DNA of 64,000 nt from Vanrija pseudolonga. Its lineage: Eukaryota > Basidiomycota > Tremellomycetes > Trichosporonales > Trichosporonaceae. Location of the stretch: the NCBI RefSeq assembly GCF_020906515.1, contig NC_085852.1, positions 186,001-250,000 on the forward strand, written 5' to 3'. Position numbers and translations under genes: made by a program. Under the pieces are notes generated by a model that was not told the origin of the DNA, ran no database searches, and worked only from the letters and a program-made list of their open reading frames with translations. Below are positions 58,435-64,000 of the stretch, piece by piece; within the stretch, counting starts at the first letter, position 1; each line of letters begins with the position of its first letter.

Positions 58435-59400
58435 ATGACAGCAATAGACCACACATCCTACCCAGCTATCATTGACCTAGTACTCTCGTACGCGTCCCCG
58501 CAAGTCCTCCTCGCCTTCCGCAGCACCTCGAAAGCCCTCCAACGACGCGTCGATGCGCCGTTCGCCCATGTGGTGCTCAAGCCTCAGGTGGTCGGCCCAG
58601 CGCGGAAGGGCGTGCAGAGCGCCTCGATACCGATGGTGCTGAGCACGCCGTCGTCTCCACCCCTCCCTCTCCCCTGGTTCCCGTTTGCAGTCGGCGTGCT
58701 GGACCACTGGGGGGACCGCAGCCTCCAGCTTCGCCGGCTTGAGCACACCCCCCGACTGCATACGCTGCGCCGGTTCAACCACGCCGTCTTGGTTGACACT
58801 GTGGGGGCGCAGCAGCCCGGCCTGACACTGGTCGACTTCATCAACGTCACCGAGTGGGAGTGGCTCGCGTCCATCCAAATGCCTAGGCCCCCGGGCACGA
58901 CTCGGAGCGTCATGCACCTCAAGTACGACGGGTCGATGGAGAATGTCCTGTTCACGCAGATCATGGTTATGGACAGCGCCGACTGGGAACATAGCCTAGA
59001 GTTTGTGTTCGTCCTCTGGCCGACCGACGACCCAAACGAAGACAAGCCGGCGGCGGGACGCCTCGAGTTTCTCTACTCGGCAATCTTGAGCTCGTTGGCC
59101 GGCTGGGACGGCCAGGATATCACCATCACCGTCGTGGGTATGGAAGATGCGGACGAGAAGGAGCACCGTGACGCAGACCCCGACGCGCTGTGGGACCACA
59201 TCCCGAGAGAAATGGCGTACTTGTGGGAAGACGATGACGGGGACTACGATGGCACCTACTCCATGGCCGCGGTGAGCGACCCGTTGCTGAACGCAGCTGC
59301 GCGGCGGGTGACACGTTTCCTCACGCGCGAGGAGTGGTGGAATGAGCTGGGGGATAAGAAGGAGATCGAGGGTGTCTGGCCGGCTGAGGCTTGTGAGTGA
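58435..59400 (+). CDS. F-box-like array protein, copy 43
   Basis: 321 aa as a single exon. Starts TAIDHTSYPAIIDLVLSYAS; LLAFRSTSKALQRRVD near 24-39, PLPWFPFAVGVLDHWGD near 79, LHTLRRFNHAVLVD near 108, LVDFINVTEWE near 129, SVMHLKYDGS near 155, LEFVFVLWPTDDP near 189, TVVGMEDADEKEH near 229 and REEWWNELGDKKEIEGVWP near 299. A 33-nt intron 59393..59425 (GTGAGT, branch GCTGAC, TCAAG) is possible and would change the last two residues to Trp-Arg-Gly with a stop at 59436. It looks like the ancestral 3' intron near its loss. The promoter carries TGACATCATT and GGGGCCCC. Confidence 0.85.
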   Translation: MTAIDHTSYPAIIDLVLSYASPQVLLAFRSTSKALQRRVDAPFAHVVLKPQVVGPARKGVQSASIPMVLSTPSSPPLPLPWFPFAVGVLDHWGDRSLQLRRLEHTPRLHTLRRFNHAVLVDTVGAQQPGLTLVDFINVTEWEWLASIQMPRPPGTTRSVMHLKYDGSMENVLFTQIMVMDSADWEHSLEFVFVLWPTDDPNEDKPAAGRLEFLYSAILSSLAGWDGQDITITVVGMEDADEKEHRDADPDALWDHIPREMAYLWEDDDGDYDGTYSMAAVSDPLLNAAARRVTRFLTREEWWNELGDKKEIEGVWPAEACE

Positions 59401-59877
59401 GAGTTATGATCGCGCTGACATCAAGGGCGGGGGTGAGCGTGTTGCGTGAGCGAGTGGCCGACGACGAGCAGACGCCCAAGGCGACGAGTCGAGGACGGCT
59501 GTGCGGAGGGGGACGCACTTCCTTCTCCCTTACCCGCGAGGAGGATAAGAAGATCCCGAAAGGGTTTGGCCTGGGCCGGTTGATGTGCCCGACCCTGGAG
59601 TCAGCTAACCGTCACGCGCCTGTGCAGTCGTCGAAGAGGGCATGCTGCACAAGCATGCTAGGCAAATGCGTCCCGTATGCACAATTGCACAGCATAGATG
59701 TGGGCCGCTCCCTCTCACCAAGGGAGCTGATGACCTCATTGTTCCTGGACGACCTGCCAAGCCAAAACATCAAGGGGGAACACGGGGAGTCGTGACCGTC
59801 GACCGTCTCATACATAACACCGGGGTGGAGGTCGTTTCTGGTGTCTCTTGTTCCCATCTCGCCCTCGCCAAAGCACG
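59401..59877. other. Spacer, copies 43-44
   Basis: An open frame 59397..59795 has no family motif and is out of phase with the possible copy 43 intron. Otherwise empty. Confidence 0.5.
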
Positions 59878-60909
59878 ATGCGAACGATAGACCCCACAGC
59901 CTTCCCAGGCATCGTCGACCAGATCCTGTCACACGCATCGCCCAAGACCCAACTCGCACTCCGTAAAACGTCGAAGGAGTTCAAGCTACGCGTCGACGCG
60001 CAGTTCAAGCACGTCGCGCTCCAGCCGCGTACCAAGGCTGACGACGATGCGCTAGACGATGAGAGCGACGACGACGAGTGGCTCGATACTCCGGCGCCGT
60101 CGTTGCTCCTCACAATGCCGACGACCCCACCGCGATCCCTGCCATGGTTACCTTGCGCGATCCAAGTCCTCGACCTCTACGGTCACCCCCTGGCGGAGAG
60201 CGACCCCGGGAGACGCCAATTGCTCCATGTCACCCGTCTCCACACGCTGCGCCGGTTTCAAACATCTTTTACTCATAAAGTCGGCAACCCACCGCCGGGA
60301 ACGACCATTGTCGACTTTGTCGAAGTGGCACAGTGGTCCAGGAACACCGCCATCAGCGTCGTCATACCGAAGGGCACGAGCCGGTTCGTCATGCACCTCC
60401 GGTACGACGAGTCGGTTCAAAACGACATCTTTACCGAGATGGACGTCTTCTGCGTGGTGCCTGTCCGCGACCGTGTCTTCGTTCTCTGGCCGTCAACAGC
60501 CGGCGGGGACAAGCACGAACCAGCCTTCGGCAAGCTTGGGTTACTGCACCATGCGATTCTGAGCTCGCTGCGTAAATGGGAGGGCGAGGATCTGTCCATC
60601 ACCGTGGTGGGGATGGAGGCCGCGGCCCACGTCAACGGCAGCCCGGACGAGCTGTGGGACGACATACTCGTCTCGGCGAGCCATGGCTCGCCCCACATGT
60701 CCAGGGTTACCCTTGACGAGGGGATGAGGGCCGCTGCGCGCCGCGCGACGCGCTTCATCACCCGCGAGAAGTGGTGGGGAGAGCTGGGGGATAAGAGGGA
60801 GCAAGAGGGGGTGTGGGCGGGGCCCGATGACTGGTGGGGGGGGAGCAAGGTCGTCATTACATGGATGATAGCAGAGAGGCGCTCAGGTGAATGCATGTAC
60901 CCGACTTGA
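59878..60909 (+). CDS. F-box-like array protein, copy 44, acidic loop
   Basis: 343 aa, single exon. Starts RTIDPTAFPGIVDQILSHAS; LALRKTSKEFKLRVD near 27-41, then an acidic loop (DDDALDDESDDDEW near 55-68). RSLPWLPCAIQVLDLYGHP near 85, LHTLRRFQTSF near 121, IVDFVEVAQWS near 143, RFVMHLRYDES near 168, DRVFVLWPSTAGG near 198, TVVGMEAAAHVNG near 242 and REKWWGELGDKREQEGVWAGP near 301. About 25 residues of Trp/Gly/Ser-rich sequence follow the signature. Closest relative is copy 43, next to it (shared HAILSSL/YSAILSSL and VGMED/VGMEA). No intron found. Confidence 0.85.
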   Translation: MRTIDPTAFPGIVDQILSHASPKTQLALRKTSKEFKLRVDAQFKHVALQPRTKADDDALDDESDDDEWLDTPAPSLLLTMPTTPPRSLPWLPCAIQVLDLYGHPLAESDPGRRQLLHVTRLHTLRRFQTSFTHKVGNPPPGTTIVDFVEVAQWSRNTAISVVIPKGTSRFVMHLRYDESVQNDIFTEMDVFCVVPVRDRVFVLWPSTAGGDKHEPAFGKLGLLHHAILSSLRKWEGEDLSITVVGMEAAAHVNGSPDELWDDILVSASHGSPHMSRVTLDEGMRAAARRATRFITREKWWGELGDKREQEGVWAGPDDWWGGSKVVITWMIAERRSGECMYPT

Positions 60910-61459
60910 CTGTAGAGGACAGCAGGTTCCATATGTTTATGCAGTTGGACCGTGCTGGCCTGACGTCGTGGCGCCCACTCGGAAGTCACGGCCTCCGCTT
61001 CGGGTTCCTTGCCAGCGCGATGCTGCTGCACGTCCTCGCCCAACTGGGTAGCAGTTGCGCAAGCACGGATCGGTGTCATGGACCAGCGATCCCAGTCTCT
61101 CCATAGTCCGAGGTCAGTACTTTGGCAACCTGCTTCTTGCCCAAAAGGCCCAGAAGGGCGGTGCGCGCCGCACCCACACAATCCAGGCAAGCCTGACACC
61201 TCCCCCAGTCCCCCTGGCCTGTGATACTTCATATCCCTCCTATCCCCAGTCCCACTCGGCGTCTTCCAGTCTCGCCATGCTCGATTTTATCCGATCCCAT
61301 CGAATGTACGACGACGAGTTAGGCGGGAGGGCCGGATAGCACAACAGTGAGATGCCTCAAGATCTCGGCTTTCCGATAACCGCCACGAACAACGACGTCA
61401 TAAAACGACAAACCACCCCAGATCTTCTTCCCACAACACCATCTCCCATCTCCATCACA
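60910..61459. other. Spacer, copies 44-45
   Basis: No gene seen. A CRE-like GACGTCATAA near 61394 lies in the copy 45 promoter. Confidence 0.55.
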
Positions 61460-62275
61460 ATGCCCATCGACCACACAGCATACCCACACCTAATCGACAC
61501 CATCGTCGCACAATGCGACATCCCCACCCTCCTAGCCTTCCGGGGTACGTCGCGGTCCTTCCTCGCGCGCGTGAACGGCGTGCTCCTCTCGCACGCGGCG
61601 CTGAGGCCGTGGCCCGCCGACGGGAGCAGCGACGCGTTCGTCCTCACCACCATCCCTGCCCCACCGCGGCGGCTGCCCTTCGTACCGGCCTCAGTCCGCA
61701 CCCTCGAGCTTCTGTCCGACCGCGCGGTACCCCCCGACCTCGTGCGGCAGTTCACCAACCTCCATACCCTTCGCCGCCGGCGCTCCGCCTACGCCTTCCC
61801 TTCCCCTCCGGCAGACACGACGGTCGACTTTGTCCCGTGCTACGGGAGCAAGGAGCGCGTACGGCTGAATATCCCACCAGCGCACAGGGCGGTCATTCAC
61901 CTCAAATACGTGCACGCCACCGTGCCGACGTTCGACGTGCGCGTCGACGTTAGCCTGCGCGAGCTCGTCGTCGTCTTCTGGCCGCCTGAGGCGGACCGCG
62001 CGAAGGATCCAGTCGGCGCCGCGGCCTCGCTGGCTGCGTCTCTTGCGCGTGCCGTCGACCAGTGGAATCGGCGGCTCGAGCTCACCATCGTCGGACTGGA
62101 GCAGTTCGGCCAGCGCGACCACCGGGATTCACCTAGCGAGGTGCCCTTCTTCCCCTTCTTCCGGGAGAACCGCGGGATCGAGGTCTTGTTCCTCGGCGTG
62201 AGGATGGTGACGCTGCAAGAGTGGTGGGCTGAGATTGGAACGCGGAAGGACGTCGAGGGCGTGTGGGTCGACTGA
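61460..62275 (+). CDS. F-box-like array protein, copy 45, short
   Basis: 271 aa, single exon, the shortest complete copy. Starts PIDHTAYPHLIDTIVAQCD; LLAFRGTSRSFLARVN near 22-37, RRLPFVPASVRTLELLSD near 73, LHTLRRRRSAYAFP near 102, TTVDFVPCYGSKE near 121, AVIHLKYVHAT near 145, ELVVVFWPPEADRAKD near 171, TIVGLEQFGQRDHRD near 212 and LQEWWAEIGTRKDVEGVWVD near 252, where the protein ends. Compared with copies 43 and 44 the loop between VGLE and EWW is about 30 residues shorter. A CRE-like GACGTCATAA stands about 65 nt upstream. Confidence 0.9.
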   Translation: MPIDHTAYPHLIDTIVAQCDIPTLLAFRGTSRSFLARVNGVLLSHAALRPWPADGSSDAFVLTTIPAPPRRLPFVPASVRTLELLSDRAVPPDLVRQFTNLHTLRRRRSAYAFPSPPADTTVDFVPCYGSKERVRLNIPPAHRAVIHLKYVHATVPTFDVRVDVSLRELVVVFWPPEADRAKDPVGAAASLAASLARAVDQWNRRLELTIVGLEQFGQRDHRDSPSEVPFFPFFRENRGIEVLFLGVRMVTLQEWWAEIGTRKDVEGVWVD

Positions 62276-62353
62276 GGAACACACGCACCGATGCGGCATT
62301 CTGGAGATCTGAGCGCATTGGCCACCTCAGATCCGTGCGACGGCGGGCGTCTT

Positions 62354-62360
62354 TATAAAC
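62354..62360 (+). promoter_or_regulatory. TATA box of copy 46
   Basis: TATAAAC in TCTTTATAAACCCC, about 70 nt before the ATG at 62431. Confidence 0.6.
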
Positions 62361-62430
62361 CCCCTTTAACACCTATGTCTTGTGCAACTTCTCTGTCTCT
62401 CACCAGGCCCTCTCAAATACCATCCTGACA

Positions 62431-63426
62431 ATGCCCGTCACAATCGACCACACGGCGTACCCGTACATCATCGACCTCATCATCGAGCACGCGCCCCTGG
62501 CATCGATCAGGCGACTCGGTGCCACCTCACGCGCATTCCGCAGTCGACTGCAACTCCACCATGCGGTTCTCAAGCTCCAGCCGGGCGCGAAGCGAGTCGA
62601 ACTGGTGCATTCTGACCGCTGGGGCGACGACGGCAGCCCATATCCACCCCTCATCCTCACCACCCCTGGTGGTCGAGCCCTCCCGCTCACGCCGGGAAAA
62701 GTGCGTGTCCTGGATCATGTTGTGAGGGAACGACCTGGACCGCTCCTCTCAAACGCGTTCACGTCAATCGACACCCTCCGGCGCATGAACGGCGCCTACG
62801 ACATAGCCGGTCCGACTATCTTCTACCCGACTCGGATCGTTGTTGACTTTGTGCATGTGCGCGAGCAGTCCCCGTCCTACAGCGGGCTGATGTCGAACGG
62901 CAGCAGGGACAAGATCAACATTGTCGTACCGCTTGGCGCGACCAAGTACGTCGTGCATCTGAAACTCAGCCACTCGGTGTCGTCCTCGGCCACTCCCATG
63001 ATCACTGTCGAGATCGACAACGAGTACGCAGCGCTCGGTCACCTGGTGTTCGCCCTTTCTGTCCCGAGTAACAACGACCTTTTCTCGTGGGGGTTCCTGC
63101 ACTCTGCCATCTGCTCTGCAACTCGCTTTTGGACTGGTGACGGGCCAAGTCTGTCGATAACGGTTGTCGGTCTGGAACGTGTCAACGACCCGCCGACGGC
63201 CGACCAGCTCTGGGCCCAGCTGGCCCGGTACGTCTCCGTGTGGAAAGCCCAGCGGGCGCCGATATGGTGGGGCGATAAGACCCGCAAGGAGGAGGTACGG
63301 CGTGCGATACGGCTCGTCACATTTGAGGAGTGGTGGGTTGAACTTGGAGCCCGAAAGGAGGTCGAGGGGGTGTGGGTTGATTGGAAGGAGTCGGGCTGGT
63401 CGTCAATTAGGAGTGGTAAAAGATAG
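62431..63426 (+). CDS. F-box-like array protein, copy 46
   Basis: 331 aa, single exon. Starts PVTIDHTAYPYIIDLIIEHAP; IRRLGATSRAFRSRLQ near 25-40, RALPLTPGKVRVLDHVVRE near 83, IDTLRRMNGAYDIAG near 111, IVVDFVHVREQS near 130, YVVHLKLSHS near 174, HLVFALSVPSNN near 205, TVVGLERVNDPPT near 245 and FEEWWVELGARKEVEGVWVD near 299, followed by 17 Ser/Arg-rich residues. TATAAAC lies 77 nt upstream. Its loop WGDDGSPYPP near 67 matches WGDNENIHPP of copy 47, so the two are recent sisters. Confidence 0.9.
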   Translation: MPVTIDHTAYPYIIDLIIEHAPLASIRRLGATSRAFRSRLQLHHAVLKLQPGAKRVELVHSDRWGDDGSPYPPLILTTPGGRALPLTPGKVRVLDHVVRERPGPLLSNAFTSIDTLRRMNGAYDIAGPTIFYPTRIVVDFVHVREQSPSYSGLMSNGSRDKINIVVPLGATKYVVHLKLSHSVSSSATPMITVEIDNEYAALGHLVFALSVPSNNDLFSWGFLHSAICSATRFWTGDGPSLSITVVGLERVNDPPTADQLWAQLARYVSVWKAQRAPIWWGDKTRKEEVRRAIRLVTFEEWWVELGARKEVEGVWVDWKESGWSSIRSGKR

Positions 63427-63589
63427 GGTAGTGGTCATTATTAGAAGTCTTCACGCCATTACAAATCCATTAACAATGGACTCCGTTGCCGGCGGGGATG
63501 ATGCCCGCGTGCACATAAGAAACGACACACAACCTCCTGGCACCAACAACCTCACTGCCCATCTCTCTCCCAAACCCCAAATACCCGAG

Positions 63590-64000
63590 ATGCCCATCAT
63601 CATCGACCATACAGCGTATCCCCTGCTCATGGACCTCATCATCGGGTATGCGCCGCCCGAGTCGCTCAAGCAGCTGAGCGCCACGTCGCGGTCCTTGCGA
63701 CGGCGGCTCCTCCACCACGCCGAGCTCAAGGTGGCGCCCGGCGCGAAGAAGGTCAAAGTGCCGGGCCAGTATGACCCCCAGGTAGTGACGTGGGGCGACA
63801 ACGAGAACATACACCCTCCCTTTGTGCTCACCGCCGCGGACAGCGGGCAGACCCTTCCCCTCCTCCCGGCCGCCGTGCGCGTCCTCGACCAGGTCACGAC
63901 TTACCGCCCGAGCCCTGCCCTCGGAGACGCATTCACCTCCATCGCGACCCTGCGGCGCATGAACGGCGCGTTCGGGATGAATGGCTCGTCACCGTTCCAC
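63590..64000 (+). CDS. F-box-like array protein, copy 47 (cut by window edge)
   Basis: The first 137 codons are visible and the frame is open at the window edge. Starts PIIIDHTAYPLLMDLIIGYAP; LKQLSATSRSLRRRLL near 25-40, VTWGDNENIHPPFVLT near 68, QTLPLLPAAVRVLDQVTTY near 87, IATLRRMNGAFGMNG near 118. Compared with copy 46, spacing and loops are the same, so about 190 residues remain beyond the edge. Nothing suggests that it is broken, but its C-terminus cannot be judged. Confidence 0.85.
   Translation, partial: MPIIIDHTAYPLLMDLIIGYAPPESLKQLSATSRSLRRRLLHHAELKVAPGAKKVKVPGQYDPQVVTWGDNENIHPPFVLTAADSGQTLPLLPAAVRVLDQVTTYRPSPALGDAFTSIATLRRMNGAFGMNGSSPFH

Noticed and set aside
1-64000. Subtelomeric location
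   Set aside because: The fast gene turnover would fit, but no telomere repeats or subtelomeric elements are visible, so position cannot be judged from this window.

Overview
The window is eukaryotic and most likely from a GC-rich basidiomycete yeast, probably a tremellomycete of the Trichosporonales type. The grounds are compact genes with very short GT-AG introns (about 32-58 nt) carrying a CTGAC-like branch site just upstream of the acceptor, CA-rich leaders ending in ACAATG or CCATG, and TATA boxes 60-85 nt before several ATGs. No rRNA, tRNA, CRISPR, transposon or virus-derived element was recognised. The taxonomic placement is inference.

Almost the whole window is one tandem array of a single diverged protein family. 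I count 47 loci, called copies 1-47 here: 44 on the plus strand and three (6, 31, 32) on the minus strand. A typical copy is 270-380 aa. Its parts in order are: an N-terminal F-box-like helical segment (I-D-H-T-A-Y-P..IID.II..A....LL.LR.TSK.FR.RID..LF.H); a hydrophobic patch ending in a short L-D-V/I strand; an LRR-F/R-x-G/N motif; VVDFID; H-I-x-H-L-x-W-D; F-V-L-V-L-W-P; VTVVGLE; and a C-terminal signature EEWW-x-ELGDRK-x-x-EGVWP. An F-box-like start suggests SCF ubiquitin-ligase substrate adaptors. The remaining 250 residues match no domain I recognise, so substrate and partner are unknown.

Layout. Copies 1-5 (0-7.2 kb) share IRRIGW, and two of them have acidic exon-2 tails. Copies 6-15 (7.6-21.5 kb) share LRRFG/N. 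Copies 16-21 (21.8-28.9 kb) share QALFKLR and EEWWEEL-x-x-GEK-x-x-IG. Copies 22-26 and 31-34 (29.2-35.7 and 39.8-44.7 kb) share LDYSAHPHIIE-like starts and LPRLPW. Copies 27-30 (35.9-39.8 kb) begin with LIHDGHPHIM. Copies 35-39 and 40-47 (44.8-50.4 and 54.3-64 kb) carry TLRRM-x-GAW-like motifs and mostly lack the 3' intron. A second family of three minus-strand loci (L1-L3, 50.4-54.2 kb) interrupts the array. These are three-exon genes with an LRR-like body and an F-box-like motif near the C-terminus.

Many copies share one architecture: a long first exon ending just after the EWW..GVWP signature, one tiny intron, then a short exon 2 whose product differs completely between copies (a bare stop, 2-8 residues, Asp/Ser-rich acid tails, 20-63-residue basic tails, or a Cys-rich hydrophobic tail). 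A palindrome GGGGCCCC lies 74-166 nt upstream of twelve start codons, often beside a TGACGTCA-like site. The array shows active birth and death: seven clear pseudogenes or fragments, one truncated copy, one copy with two mutually compensating duplications, and repeated promoters. Neighbours resemble each other most, as expected from tandem duplication followed by divergence.
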